Positions 13,401 to 26,435 of a DNA stretch of 64,000 nt are shown here, one piece after another. How positions within the stretch are numbered: position 1 is the stretch's first letter; every line of letters begins with the position of its first letter. Origin of the DNA: Escarpia spicata. Taxonomy: Eukaryota > Annelida > Polychaeta > Sabellida > Siboglinidae. The stretch is from contig OZ023210.1 in the NCBI GenBank assembly GCA_963995525.1, positions 62,189,093 to 62,253,092 on the forward strand, in the 5' to 3' direction. The translations under genes were made by a program, and so were the position numbers. The notes under the pieces are model-generated. The model had not been told where the DNA came from. It saw only the letters and a program-made list of their open reading frames with translations, and made no database searches.

Positions 13401-16400
13401 TAAAATAATATTCTTCCGACAGATACAATACTGATATCTACATAAATCTTTGTTATTGATTTAGCGCTTTTGGTAAAATGTTAAAGTATTTCTTCGCTAC
13501 GGTGTGTTTTAATACCTCCAAGTGTTGCTGAGGTTTTACTTAATAGCTATAACAAATTCCATCATATTTATTGTAAATTGTATACTAAATTAATTAACAA
13601 AAATATAAGGATTACTTGAGTACCTATTAATTAAACATGCCAACTGTAATGGCACATGCCATCGTAACACCGTTGTTAAAGATGAGTGGGCTCAACACTG
13701 AATCATTGACAAATTACCAACCAATATCTAATCCGAGTTTCATTTTGAAGCTCCTCCAGAAGATTGTTGCATCGCAAATTCGACAACCAATGGACGCAAA
13801 TGGCCTATTGGCGTCTTTCAGAGTGCGTACCGCCCTGAACACAGTTGCGAAACAGCCCTCGTTCGTATGCAGTTCCCTTTCACTGGATAATCGGAAGACC
13901 GTGATATTGGTGCTGCTCGACCTGAGTGCTGCTTTCGATAGTGTCGATCATCGTCTGTTGCTCGACCAACATCACCGAATAGGCACCGCTGAAAAAGTCA
14001 TGTTTCTCAGCGAACGAAAGCCGTCAGTGTTGGTACCGTCACCTCCAGCAGTGTTGATCTTTGCTTTGGTGTTCTGCAAGGTAGCGTGCTGGGATCCCTG
14101 CTTTTCACAGTCTACTGTCTTGGGCTCCACCGTGTATTCAAACGTTATCAACTCCATTACCACCTGTATGCTGATGATACTCAGCTGCATGTTGAATTCC
14201 CGCGTGACCAGCCAGTGCACGTTACAACTGCCATTGGTCGCATTTCGCGAAGTACCTGTGATGTGAAGTCGTGGATGGCATCCCACAACCTTCCACATGT
14301 TCAGCCTCCCGTTGACTTAGCCACTGATGTCTGCGGCTGCTCCCGTGTCACGTTTACATTTATCCGGGCGTTAAGTAATATCCGGGTGACGTTTCTGCGC
14401 GTGCGTGTATCTATTGGAATATATTTAGCACCAGCTACGACTGTCGCGTTTTCATTTATCCGAGCCCGGTCATCTAATAAAATCATGTGGTCTTCTCGAA
14501 AAAGTTATGATGATGACTATGATGATGGTGTTGTTGTTGGTGATGATGATGAAGACGGTGATAATGAGGATGACAAATGATCAGTATGATTATCTGGAGG
14601 ACGATGAAGACAATGAAGGTGTCCTCTTAGTGATGAAAATTATTATTATTATGACTATAATGACGACGACGATGATGATGATTATAATGAGAACTGACTA
14701 AGATGATGACGATAGTGGTTGTAATTATTACGATGTTGAGAACAACGAAAATGACATCCTTAACCCCTCCTTCTCCTCCTCCTTCTCCTCATCATGTTCA
14801 CCCGAATAACGGCTAGCCGTGCTGGCTCCCATGCGAGGTTCACCAAAGTATACTTAAGAAGGATTCTCAGAACGAGTCGGCCGCTTGTTGTTTGGGAGAA
14901 CACAAGGAACGCTATTCACATGACCTCCCAGGTAACGCAGTAGCTACCTGTCGGCGAACAATAGGACCGAACCAGGCAGTGGGGCTACGAGATCATTACA
15001 GTATATTTACAATTGACACCTAATCATTATTTAATCAAATTAAGGGGTCATTCCAAACAACAATTAAGGGGTAATGTCAAAACATGAAGCTAAGGGTAAT
15101 CTCAATCAAAAAAATGTTCATCTCAACGATAACGGGAATTTAAATGTTTTAAAATATGACTAAAATTAAGGGATTATTTCTAACCCAATTTAATTAATAA
15201 TAATAATAATGAGTCATTAAAAGGTACTTCAATAATGAAATAGCTGATCATATCAACACATTGTGGGTCAACAAAACTAAGTGGTCTTATCGAAATAAAT
15301 AAATATATTAAATTAACGGTTCATATCGAAGAAGTCATTTATAAATTAACGAGCTGATTGTCTCAAAAAATTGAAGGACCATCTAAAAAATTAAATGGTC
15401 TTCTTAACAAAGTTAAAGAATCATATTAAAAGTTGTAACTAGTCAATAACAGTGAGCAGGCTTATCGTCTCAATAAATAAACGGATCACTTAAAAATAGA
15501 CGTGTTTATTAAAAATAATATGTTGATCGTCTCAACGCATTAAGGGATCATACCAAGGCAGTAAATGGAATCTCTCAATAAAGGTATTGTCTCAAAAAGG
15601 GTCATATCAGAAATGTAAATGTTAATTAAAAAGAACAAGTTGATCGTCTTAAAAAGACATCTTATCATATTAAAGGGTCATCTCATAAAAACGGATATTC
15701 TCAAATATTGTAAGGGACCATTTCAAAAACATACAAATGTTGACTACAAAGGACTGACTAAGCGGCTCAACGCATTCTGGGTTCATCTCAAAACATTAAG
15801 GGTTATTCTCATAAAATAATAAGGTCTTCTAAAACATGTTAAGCCGTTATTTCACACACAAATATATTGTATTATTAAAAAGAACTAAATTATGATGTTC
15901 ATTGCAGTGTGATATAATCACCGAATGTTCCACTATGTTCCATATGTGTCAAGTAATTGTCAAGGTTGTTATTGTGAACGAAATTTTGAAGAGATATTCC
16001 ACTCGATGCCAAAGGATGTGCCAGGATATCGCCGACCGCGGAATGCCAATTCCCTCTAACTGGTCCGTGATTGCTGCAAACTGGCAATTGTCATTGGGGG
16101 TCGGGTCAAAACATACTGCGAACCCAACTGATTGAAATGAAACCAGTCCATCTTCACGGTTGTATGGAATGTGCAGTATTTGCTCTGTGTTGTTCTGTAC
16201 AATGTGTGACTTCGCTCGTCTTCTTTCAATGTCCTGGGTCACGCTCGTCATGTCGTTCAAAGTAACCCATTTAGCAACCGCTCGGTGACTCTGGGTGGGA
16301 TGAACATTAAGCTTATAAAACATTATCTTGATAAGGGAAGAATACGCTTAATTACCTTGCCTTTGCCGGGGGAATAGATTAAAGCATAAGCAGCGGTGAT

Positions 16401-19400
16401 TGTTTCGGTCGGCACTGGCGAACTGTTGTCCACAAAAGGACAAATCACTTTATTGCTTTTGAGTCCGTAACATATCTCAAGCGGACTCTTCCAGCCCAGT
16501 TCTTCTTTCGGGTCCTCGTTGAGGATGACATCGTATAACGGTAGCTCGCGGACCCAGTTAACTCCGTTTTTCTTAAATCGTTGCAGGTCATACGAAATAT
16601 TTCGTGTAAACTTAATTTAGTTAATTTTATTTTGATAAAACCACTTGGTTTTGAAGACCCCGCAATGTGTTGATATGAACAGCTAGTTCATTACTAAAGT
16701 ACATCTTAATGGCTCCTTTTAAACATTATTCTTTTAAGTGTATTTGATATAATCCCTTAATTTTAGTTACAGCTTTAAGCTTTAAGTATCTGGGCAGTGT
16801 TATATCAGGGGAGACATCCCTTGATAGAGAAATAACAGCGAGGATCCAGAAAGCCAGTCAAGCACTTGGGAGGATCCGTGTGAAAGTTCTGAACATAGAA
16901 ACATCCGATTCTCCACCAAAATAAAGGTTTCTGACGCCGTTACTCTAGCTAGTCTATGGCTGTGAAACATGGACTTTGTACCGCAGGCACATCAAGCAGC
17001 TAGAGCAGTTCCATACACGCTCTCTTCGCTCCACAATGCGGATACGCTGCCAGGACAGGATCACTAATCAGGAAGTCCTTGACAGAGCCAACACCACGAG
17101 CGTCGAAGCCAAAACTCTATGAGCCCAGCTTCGATGGACCGGCCATGTCATACGCATGGGCGAAACCAGAATGCCAAGGCAACTAGTCTACGGGGAGCTG
17201 GCACACGGAAGCCATAGACAAGGACGTCCTACGAAGCGATACAAAGACAACCTCAAGCCGAACCTAAAATGGACAGATCTTCAGCCTCGTCAACTGGAGA
17301 AAGCGACTACCGACAGATCCAACTGGCGCGCACTGTCCATGAGGACAACAACACATTTTAAGGATGACCGTCGCCAACGCCTCGCAGCAGCACGTGAAAT
17401 GTGTCACAGAGGGAGAGAAACATCATCCAATTCCCAGTATACAGACGTTCCATGCCCTATCTGCAACCGCCTGTGTGTGCCGGACTTTGGTCTCCGGAGC
17501 CATATGCGGACCCACAGATGACTGCACAACACAACGTCTCCTTCGGCCGACGAGAGACTACAACTAGGTCGATTATTACATTACTGGTCGTTATTACATT
17601 ACTGGTCGATTATTACATTATTGGTCAATTATTACAGTACTGGTTGTAACATCTGCCCGAGATGCTGCTGCAGAAAGTGCAGATGGTCCAGAATTCGGCA
17701 GCGCGGCTCATTACTGGGATCCGCAGACGAGATCACATCATACCAATGTTGTTCAATCTTCATTGGTTGCCTCTTCGCCAACAAATCGAATTAATAGTTC
17801 TCCTACTCGTGTATCGCGTTGTTCACCACCTCGGCCCAGCGTATCTGACGTCACTAGTGACACCATACTCACCTACCCGATCATTGAGATCCGACGGTCA
17901 AGGTTTATTGACAATATCGCGGTGTCACCTTGAGCGGTATGGCCTGCGGTCCTTCTTGGTGGTAGGACCGACATTGTGGAACAATCTACCTCATGCAGTC
18001 AGAGACTCCAACTCAGTAGCAACATTCAAGACCTTGCTAAAGACACATCTCTTCCGTTCAGCGTATACAACACTATTCTGCTAGTTGAAATGACATTTAA
18101 GTAAATTATACTATTTATGCGTTTTTTACTAAGTTTTGAATTTTAATTTGTTTTGTCTTCTTAATGTTTTGTCTATCTAATTTATCAAGTCAATTAATCT
18201 TAGTTGTGTATTCAACTTATTTATTTTACTGATTTAACTTATTTATTTAACATATTTATTTATCTTATTTATTTAGCTTGTCTTGCTTTACTTGTTTTAT
18301 ATTGTTAGCGCCTTTGAGCAGGTTTGTGTATGTATGTGTGTGTGCTCGTGCGTGTGCGTGTGTGTTATTTACAAACTCGAAGCCATTAGGCGGCTGTCTA
18401 TCATTACCTGTATATCGCCTTATGTTTATATATATATATCTATATTTCACGAGAGTTTATTATCATAAAAATTACCGAGTCAATGTTTCCCTATAAGTTG
18501 TGATTGGTCTCCATATTAATTTAATATTGTTCGTTATCTTATCAATGTATTTACACTGTTACATTGTTTCTCTCTTTACACTAGGAATGGAACAGGAAAT
18601 TACGATCATTGGATAGGAATTGACAGGAATGAGGGCGGGAACGGGTCGCTTTCCTTTAAACGAGGAGACTGGCGCTGGAAAGACAAAACAAATTTTGACT
18701 TCAACTACTGGCCCGAAAACGAACCAAGTTCTATTGACCCATGTGCACGTATGTTAAAAAAATCAGGATTCTGGGACGAATGTGCATGTGGTCAAAAGCA
18801 CCGCTTCATATGCAAGAAATGTGCGTATTTTTTTAACGAATTATGTTTTTAATACATTATAAACTTGCTCTTCCGCAGTCAGTGGTCATAATGAACGTAT
18901 TCATTTTGAACATAGTATCCCTATCGTCTCCCGACATGTATACTTTTGCTAGGGTTGCGTAGACGGGCGAGCGATGGCTATGGAGGCGTTTGATTTAGCG
19001 GACGGGCTCAAGTTCACTTTCTCAGTCGTACTACTGATAAGGCATATAATTGTTGAATTTAACAGTTTTTACATGCAAAATATACAGTGATAACACACTA
19101 TCTAATAAATGCCTTTACTGGCACTAAGTCTACTGTGTTCTGACAGTCACCAGACGGTGATACGTTCCTTGGCACTCTAACATAACAATACCTAACGCAA
19201 TAGGCTATATTTATAGGCATATGCTTCTGTTCATGTCACGAAACACTAACCTTGGTCGTGCGACTCGTATATTTTGTAGTTTTCCCTAAGTTTCATGATC
19301 ACGTGTATGCGGCTTGTGTTACCAACAACACTGCCCAGATACGTGGCAATTGCCCCGTTATATAGGGCTGTCGTTTCTTTGATCCTATAAAACCTGTAAG

Positions 19401-21986
19401 ACCCTTAATCAAGGGATTCCAAAAATTCCGAAAAAAAAGCGATAGTTACTAACAGAGCCAAACCTTTGTCAACAACTCCGCCATCGGTCGCAACAGCAAC
19501 GATAACACATATAACCGGTTCAACAGTTCCAAGACTGACCAGTCCAGAGCAGTCGAGAGGAGAAGGAACAACTATTTACAACAACACTCCCTCCTCGTCT
19601 GACCTCCCACCGAGCGGCCTGTTGTCTTCCACACCCACGCAGGGTGGACACGTAGCAGGCGGACGCGGAACTTCAGGTTTGTGGACGATTCAAACTCGAT
19701 AGTATTATAGGAAATATTCATGCTTTTCGCATGTTTGATGGACAGTGAGACAAGAGTGCTCTTAAGCGGTGGAGATGACAAGAGCGAGTACCACTACAGT
19801 TATTTCATCGTGTTTTGGTGCGTGCGTGCGCACGTGCGTGCGCGCGCTTGCGGTTGTGTGTGATAGTTTAGGCATGCATGCATATGTGTTAATAACAATA
19901 TCAGCGGCTATTTATAAAGGTTGCGGACTAAACAAAACTGAAACATGCATCCTTAAATAGAGACTACTCCGTAGGGATCTCTTCCTGCTGTGAGAGATGT
20001 GTGAACTATGATAAATGTAGTTCAATAACGATAATTTGTTTTCAATTCCAGTGTGTATTCATGTAATGGGCACGACGTCATGTAGTAATTATTTACAAAG
20101 AAACTGAAACTGGTAGATTTATATGTCAGCCTTATAAGCTGGGGTAACGTCTTTTGAAACGTTAAATAAGTTTAAAAAAATGATTATGCTTTTCACAATT
20201 TTCTCTTCACTAGATTTCTGTAGTCAAAATGCTTACCATAACCACTGACATATGACGACAGCAATGACAGACATCTTAAATCACGAAAGGTAGCCGCATC
20301 TTTACATTTTATGTGCATATTTCCACCGACTTTGTCATATTTATACTGTACATAACTAGTACTCTTACATAACCACTGGCAGACCTGCAAGTTGGAGATG
20401 TGCAGTGGGTGCGTACGCACCCTCGCTGAGGGAAAAACATAACGCGTGGGGTGATGTAGAAACGCTTGGAGAGAAATCGTTTCATTTGAGATTGTGACGT
20501 AAGAAATTTGTTTTGAACAATGAAAAACACTACCCACCTCGATTGCGAAAATGTCCAAAACTACCCACGTCAATGACGAGAATCTGCAACACTACCTCAA
20601 TTCGACGGAGAAAATATCCAACACTATCCTCCCTGAACGATGTTTGCTAGAAATATATCCCAGGCCGAAAAACGCCCACACCCAAAATCAGCCACGCTAC
20701 GGGCTTGAACGAAACACATACATGGTTATTGTGTTGTAGATGTGGGCCTATACATCGGCGTGACCGCTGGTTGTGTTGTCGTGGTCATCGTTGCGATGGT
20801 GGCTGGCGTGATTCTGTACAGAAGGCTGGTCTTGTTTATCATCAGCAACAATTAATACGCAGAAGTTTATAAACTCCAAGTGATGCACATAATAATTGAA
20901 CATGATAGTTTTATTATCAATATGTCATTTGTATTATCCATATTGTTATTATGGACATTACCGTAATAGTTGTGATGTTTGCAATTGTTGGAATTTAATT
21001 TTTTGTAATTGCTGTAACTAGTGTTGCTGTTGCTGTTAATTTGTCTGCTTATAATAGTGGTTATTTGCTATTTGTTCTCTCTATATTAATACACTTACTT
21101 TGAAGACTTAATAATACTTTGTTCTCCTAGACGCCGACGTCCACTCATCTCAATCTATATTTATAAGGTTCCTTGGACCAATGGCGATTAGGTAATTGGC
21201 GATAGTGCAATGACAATGATTGATGCCCTTGGTGTATTGATCGACGGGTGGATGTAAGCCAGTTGATTTCTACTACTACTGTTGCTACTGCTATTGCTGC
21301 TGCTGATGCTGCTGTAGCTGCTGCTACTAAGGACTGGATACCACGCTGTATAAGAAATTACCTTTTACTACGATTAACGTATCCGGTGCAGTAATGTAGT
21401 AATGCCATTTTTGTGCAAGACCTTAATGCATAAACACGAATATGTATTATGCTATTGACGCTGATCTTTTAATTCCAGAAAGAAGAAGAGAGATAACGCT
21501 GACGGAATGATAAAGCGTTACGTCGTTCCAGACACGGACTTCGTTTATACGAGGAACGAGACACCTGACCCAGTCAACAACATCCGGAAGCGACCCGGCA
21601 ACAGGTCACGCTCTCCTTATGAGTCGATAGACATCGACGACTTCATAGTCGACAATGTCAATTCAAATGAGCAGGCTTCTGCTGCAACATCGCCGACTGC
21701 CATCTTGAATGCCGACCAACAACGGTTTGAATCGGCAGCGCCCGCAGACGACAACACTGACCAAGACATTGCAGACTTGCACGCCGTACCAACGAAGAAG
21801 AAGAAGAACAGGGAACCACAAGAAGCGCCGACCCCTGAAACACATATATACGACAACAATACGGAAAAAGAGCACATGGAGAATAACCTTTATCAGAGTG
21901 GAACATATGACAATGAGGAATTCGTGGACGACGAAATGTTTGTTGTGGAGAACGATCTGTATGACCAAACCAGTGTCGTGCTTTAA
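10458..21986 (+). CDS. Gene 2: CTLD transmembrane receptor with ITIM-like tail, 6 exons
   Basis: Predicted exons are 10458-10521, 13175-13328, 18585-18820, 19458-19676, 20740-20824 and 21479-21986. They total 1266 nt (421 residues) with the same phases as gene 1. Residues 1-21 are a signal peptide. The CTLD (about 22-151) opens CPAGW, has HWIGI, an EPS triplet where EPN would sit, FWDEC, and closes FICKK. A Thr/Ser-rich stalk runs to about 224, then one transmembrane segment. The tail (254-421) has YTRN, an ITIM-fitting SPYESI, YDNN, LYQS, YDNE and VVENDLY. The transmembrane exon has GC, not GT, at the donor position shared by its paralogs. Unspliced, the frame ends after about nine extra residues, giving a tailless receptor. 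Introns contain Penelope and LINE relics. Junctions were chosen by eye and by phase agreement with paralogs. Confidence 0.78.
11540..12065 (+). pseudogene. Penelope-like element reverse transcriptase relic
   Basis: Conceptual translation in shifting frames gives Penelope-type landmarks in order: a YQQRFGSRM block, an ANVFIEWLEQ block, a TIDTTGNIKCTY block, and LPFLDT followed by a VCREKTSHRP stretch that resembles the usual YRKPTHTD motif. Frameshifts and stops break it throughout. It lies inside gene 2 intron 1, in the sense orientation. The rest of that intron (10522-11539, 12066-13174) shows nothing recognised. Confidence 0.55.
13630..14320 (+). pseudogene. LINE reverse transcriptase fragment (CR1/L2-like)
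   Basis: Two overlapping frames encode pieces of a non-LTR reverse transcriptase. The first has the LDLSAAFDSVDH motif. The second has GS(V)LGSLLF and the catalytic LYADDTQL block. A frameshift separates them near 14080. It sits in gene 2 intron 2, same strand as the gene. The call to the CR1/L2 side of the APE-type LINEs rests on motif style only. Confidence 0.78.
14500..14800 (+). repeat. GAT/GAC-rich simple sequence
   Basis: Imperfect (GATGAT)n and (TTATTA)n triplet repeats followed by a CTCCTT stretch near 14770-14800. Frames here read as poly-Asp or poly-Met and are artefacts. Confidence 0.75.
15030..15860 (+). repeat. Highly degenerate ~20-bp AT-rich tandem repeat
   Basis: For more than 800 bases the sequence keeps returning to a theme close to TTAAGGGTCATCTCAAAA, with spacing of roughly 15-40 bases and heavy divergence. 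Clear instances occur near 15040, 15545, 15680, 15780 and 15800. No coding potential is credible. Confidence 0.6.
16770..17525 (+). pseudogene. LINE reverse transcriptase C-terminal part with C2H2 finger
   Basis: It opens with a FKYLGSVIS block, goes on to an EI-RIQKASQALGR region, then a region typical of the post-RT part of APE-type LINEs, including a GHV-RMGE segment and a YGEL segment. It ends in a C2H2 zinc finger, CPICNRLC with an RSHMRTH end, at about 17455-17517. Stops and frameshifts interrupt the first half; the last 120 codons (17156-17521) are open. It lies in gene 2 intron 2. Confidence 0.75.
17655..18330 (+). pseudogene. LINE 3' end (L2/Rex1-like C-terminus plus 3' UTR)
   Basis: The frame 17662-18084 encodes the characteristic C-terminal tail: VQNSAARLITG, LHWLPLRQQIE, a RSLRS block, GPTLWNNLP and a FKTLLKTHLF end. 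AT-rich sequence with repeated TTATTTAT follows to a TTAGCGCCTTTGAGCA box near 18305-18322, typical of LINE/SINE 3' tails in invertebrates. Being adjacent to the previous fragment but of a different family, it shows nested or successive insertions. Confidence 0.8.
18821..19457 (+). other. Gene 2 intron 3
   Basis: Plain intron between the CTLD and stalk exons. Its acceptor is AACAGAG just before the stalk. No repeat or gene is recognised. Introns 4 (19677-20739) and 5 (20825-21478) likewise hold no recognised element beyond short GCT/TTGCTG-type simple repeats near 21270-21320. Confidence 0.5.
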
Positions 21987-22057
21987 TATCTACGTAGTAT
22001 TTTATATACAAGTATTTATTATATTGTATACTAGAAAGTGTTGACAATTTCAACTAA

Positions 22058-22157
22058 GTACGTTATGTATGTTATGTACGTTATGTATGTTATGTACGTT
22101 ATGTATGTTATGTATGTTATGTACGTTATGTATGTTATGTACGTTATGTATGTTATG
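22058..22157 (+). repeat. 9-bp tandem repeat, TACGTTATG/TATGTTATG
   Basis: About 11 copies of a 9-bp unit alternating C and T at position 3. It begins about 70 bases after the gene 2 stop, so probably in or near its 3' UTR. Confidence 0.93.
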
Positions 22158-23441
22158 CAAGAACTCATCGGCGAAATGCGAATACAACTGAACAACAACT
22201 AACAGACATTATGTGGAGCCAACAAATGTATTCTGGTGAACACGTGTCCCTACCTTGATAAAATCTTACATTAAGCCAGTTAATGAAGTATTAACACCAC
22301 ATGTTTACAATAAGGCTTTCTTGACAAAACAAACCGTAAATATATTGTTTGTAATTATTTAGAATTAATTATTTAGTGAATGCCTTGCGGTGGTATTGCA
22401 CTACACACCTTTGACTCAACAGAAACTAAAAGGTAAGATTATTATGTTGATGAAATTAAAACTGCACGTATCTTATTTATTTGCATATTAATACTACCAC
22501 CTCTGTTCGATACGAACGCGAATACGTTTCTCGAAAAGATCTGGTAAACTACCGTCATCGCGATGAATTGTTGTCTTGCGTTATCATTGAGAACTATGTT
22601 AATTTGGCATTTGTCACTTCTTCTATACTGGAATCTCTCTCGTACCAAGGGGGTCATTGTCGTAGTGAACAGCGTCCGTACGCATCTACTGCGTGCCGTC
22701 CTCGACAGAGAAATGATCATAGTCGAGCATATGATAACCGAAATTGTTGAACACTGAATATTTATTTATTGTTAAGATGGCAGTTTATCTTGGAATTTCG
22801 TAATAATACAATGAATGATGTTATTTTGTTCCATAACACTGGGAAAATTTAAGTCAGCTGTTGTTGTATTTATACGATTGAAGAATTATCATATTATATT
22901 ACAGTGCTAAAGGTGCATCAGTTTCCCAAATAACTGACCTGGTAACACCGTGGTGCGTGTCACGTGAACCATCTCCACTCATTCGGTGTACTTTACCACA
23001 GGCAGTGAGCATTCTCCTGACTGTCTAACCCGCGTAACGTGCTTTGTGAAACCTGAATCTCCTGAGTTAATTTACAAAACAAGAAAAAAGGAAGATGCAT
23101 TTTTGATGACTATTTGGCATGAACCAGACGACTTAGCTAGAGGGTATACTTCCATTCAGTTTCAATTCAATTCAAATACCTTTATTGTCCCTCATGGGGA
23201 AATTCTGTTGTGATGTTCGCTATTAAGAAAGCAATAAATCAACATGTGCAACTGAGAACACTGACCACACAGACACACACCATCGATCTATAGATAAATA
23301 CTCATGGTATAGTATAGTTGTACAAGAGTACGATAAAAACAAATACTAAGAATCACCAATCAGTATAAGTCACAACCATCAAAAGCTGGAAAAATAAGTT
23401 ATACACCGCAAGTAGCCCTTACACACACGCACGCACACACG

Positions 23442-23485
<44 letters not shown>

Positions 23486-25250
23486 CGCACGCACACGTTA
23501 TCCTGCCTACAACATGCTTGATCTTATCGCCATTTCGTTTGCGGTACACTACCTGCAGCGTTGAAAAAACACGTGACTGACACGTCATATCGGCAGAGTA
23601 CGTCAACCTACACACTGTACATATCAGTGTGTTACCCACACGTAGTTACGTCAGCCATGGGAATGTATTTAGGAAAAGATGGCCTTTTGTTTTATTACAC
23701 TTGCCAAGCCTCCGGGCATGCCATTACTCAAACATAAAACTATTAACAAAATTGTCGGGGTCGGAAACACATTAGATTACAGGCCTGAGACAGCCGGTTG
23801 ATATAAAACTTATACACACACGCACGCGTACGCGCACGCACACACGAACCCACGCACGCAGGCGCAATCACACAGAATATATATTCCTAAAGGGACATAG
23901 CTGACGTCATGTAACTTACAAGTTACTAAGCCCTTCTAAAATAAAAAACAAAACAAAGTAAATGCAATACAAATAGAAATACAAAATAAAGTACAAAATA
24001 AAATTCAGAATTATATTATACACTCGCTAGAATGGTACTAGAGCTTTTAGCAAATTAACTGAATTTAATACCACTTTCAGTTATTTTGTAAGTTTAAACT
24101 AGTTACATGAATGTGAACCCTGATAAACATAGCATGTTTATTGTGATGTGACCCCTTAGAATGGCGGTGTTGAAGTCGCTCTCTGATTTCCAGTTGCTCC
24201 GTTTGCTGCATGAAAGAAAGGGTTGTCTTCTTTGTTATCAGAAACTAGGGTAAACGACATAATTAGCACAACCAAGCAGCATTACGGGTGACGCATAGCC
24301 TAGTTATACTCTTCGTATTTCAAGTCATGTTTACGTAATTGGTAGTTACGAACTTCAGTAACTGCCTTCATAAAGAGGACGAGCAGAAGTGAAGAGTGGC
24401 TATTTGGGGCCTATGCAAAGAACACATACTATTCACTGCATTTAGACGACCCATAGATCAAGCCAACGTCAAGAATGGATCGCGTGATCCATGTGAGCTA
24501 CTCTGTGTGGCAGATGTTCATCAGCAGCAAAGGTATGTAGCAATAGCGGGCACGGGAACAGTTATGGTGACGTCACCCATTGCCACACGACACACGCCCG
24601 TGCTGACAAGCTCTCAGCATACTTGTTTGGTAGTGTGTAGCATCCGCTCCATGTTGATCGCTGGACATTGATACCAAGTAACTGAACCCATGGTACAAGT
24701 TACATTGATACCAAGTAACTGAACCCATGGTACAAGTGACATTGACCTATTCATCACGTGATCCATTGCATAACGTGTTGAAATTTTGGCTCCAATTAGG
24801 TTTCGTTGCCAGAAAAGTTGTTTAAGTGAGAACTGTTTGCGGGAAAGATTGATCTGGTAGCTGTCATGGCGTCATTGTAATGTAATGCAAATCTGTAAAC
24901 ATTGTTGAAAAGTCTTGACTGAGGTGACGAGCAAAATTATTATTGTGACATAGGCAAACAGTAATGTATTGGATCCGTCATTTACCACTCGTGTACTATA
25001 GTACAGCAATCTTAAGCCCGGGGTCCGACAGCACTTTTTGCCCGACACAACCGGAACAAATTGACCCAGACTGGCTCGGTCGGTTCGTATGCCCGACGTA
25101 CCCCGACTGCAGTATATACACCACCACACCGACTGATGCCGACTGAGTCAGACTCGATCGGGGGCTACTGACCTGACCTTAGCAGCAAAGTATTAGCATG
25201 CCGACCTTGAAAATGTATCGAATTCAGCGTGACGTCAGAATCAAGTAAAC
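22158..25250. other. Intergenic between genes 2 and 3
   Basis: No lectin exon, signal-peptide exon or known domain was found. A frame at 22986-23213 has some protein-like composition but no recognised family, and its 3' part is repeat. Near 23160-23215 is a block with TTTATTGTCCCTCATGGGG, which looks like a transposon 3' tail. A 37-bp direct duplication (GATACCAAGTAACTGAACCC ...) lies at about 24668-24741. (AC)n tracts lie at 23424-23482 and around 23815-23870. Confidence 0.45.
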
Positions 25251-25492
25251 CAACCAAGCAACCAACCAACATGCCAACCAACCAACCAACCAACCAACCA
25301 ACCAACCAACCAACCAACCAACCAACCAACCAACCAACCAACCAACCAACCAACCAACCAACCAACCAACTAGTCAACCAACAACTTATCTCCATGTGTT
25401 GTTTGTGTGCACAAAGTATAACACATTCCCACTTTTTCAACCAACCCATCAACCAACCAACCAACCAACCAACCAACCAACCAACCAACCAA
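25250..25492 (+). repeat. (CCAA)n tetranucleotide repeat in two blocks
   Basis: Blocks at about 25260-25382 and 25440-25492 are separated by about 57 unique bases. Frames read as Asn-Gln-Pro-Thr or Leu-Val-Gly-Trp repeats and are not genes. The unique spacer resembles the segment at 26064-26105 in the putative stalk exon of gene 3. Confidence 0.95.
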
Positions 25493-26028
25493 CGGTAAAG
25501 AAGGATCTAAGTTACGACACTGCTTGCAATCTTTCGACTACGTCAGACTGACACCAAGTAGACCCGATTCCAATCAGACGTGTGGATCCACTAGCCGACT
25601 GACACCGACCCGACCCGACCCGACCATTCATATTGAAAATTTACTTTTTCAAAGCTTCAGAAATTATCAATGAGTATTCAGTGTACATGTCGTGTGCGGT
25701 GTGTGTGTGTGTGTGTGCGCGTGCGTGCGTGCATGCGTATGCGCGTGCGTGTGCTTGCGCGCGGGTGTGAGTGAAACCCGAACTATACTCTATTCACTCT
25801 ATTCTCCTTAATAAGCAATATACTCGCGATGTTTAAACAAAACATTTATCGTATATCTCATGTAAACAAGTTATGCATCATGTTGGTGTATTGGTGTGAC
25901 TCTTTAATTTGTTGAGGCAGCAACTTTCAGACATTTCAATCGCCTGCCGTCTGAAATGTTTGATTTCAAAATGGAAGTTATGTTGGTAGGCCTTAGGCCG
26001 CTGTGTGTTTACTACTTCTTCTTTGCAG

Positions 26029-26233
26029 TTCACCTTGTTCGATGATGACATGCACGTTGGGAGGTATCTCTATGTGTTGTTTGTATACACATTCCACCTT
26101 ATTCAATCGTCACCACTGGTCGGCCGTCAACACCCATGGCAACAACCGGGATATCAAGTTCGTCGACAACTGAGTGGTCTTCCGCCACACCCGATCAAGG
26201 TGAACAAGTTGAAGACGACAACGGGAATTTAGG
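26029..26233 (+). pseudogene. Gene 3 stalk-like exon, interrupted
   Basis: A strong acceptor (CTTTGCAG) ends at 26028, in the right phase for a stalk exon. In that frame a stop comes almost at once (TGA at 26043). From about 26066 to 26233 the same frame is open and reads like the family's stalk: Thr/Ser-rich, with VTTGRPSTP and SSSSTTEWSS, ending before GGTGTGTAAG. The first 75 bases resemble the spacer of the CCAA repeat upstream, so foreign sequence may have been inserted in the exon. No CTLD exons precede it. Confidence 0.45.
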
Positions 26234-26435
26234 TGTGTAAGTGACACTGAAAACTGGTATATTTTTCCAACATCTACTATAATTAACTAACTTGAACAGT
26301 AACAGTTTATATATATATATATATAATCTTGATAGTAATATAGTTAATATAGTTAGGGTCGTCATTGCTCTTTAAAATAAAAAAATGAGAGAGTTCAGTA
26401 TAATGACGTTTCGAACCACAGTTGCCGTGCCGACG

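Noticed and set aside
22986..23213. Short protein-like open frame as a new exon of gene 3
   Set aside because: No recognised domain, and its 3' half overlaps a transposon-tail sequence; phase and splice signals do not match the family.
25165..25498. Asn-Gln-Pro-Thr and Leu-Val-Gly-Trp repeat frames
   Set aside because: Tetranucleotide CCAA repeat; reminiscent of antifreeze or ice-binding repeats by eye but explained by the simple repeat.
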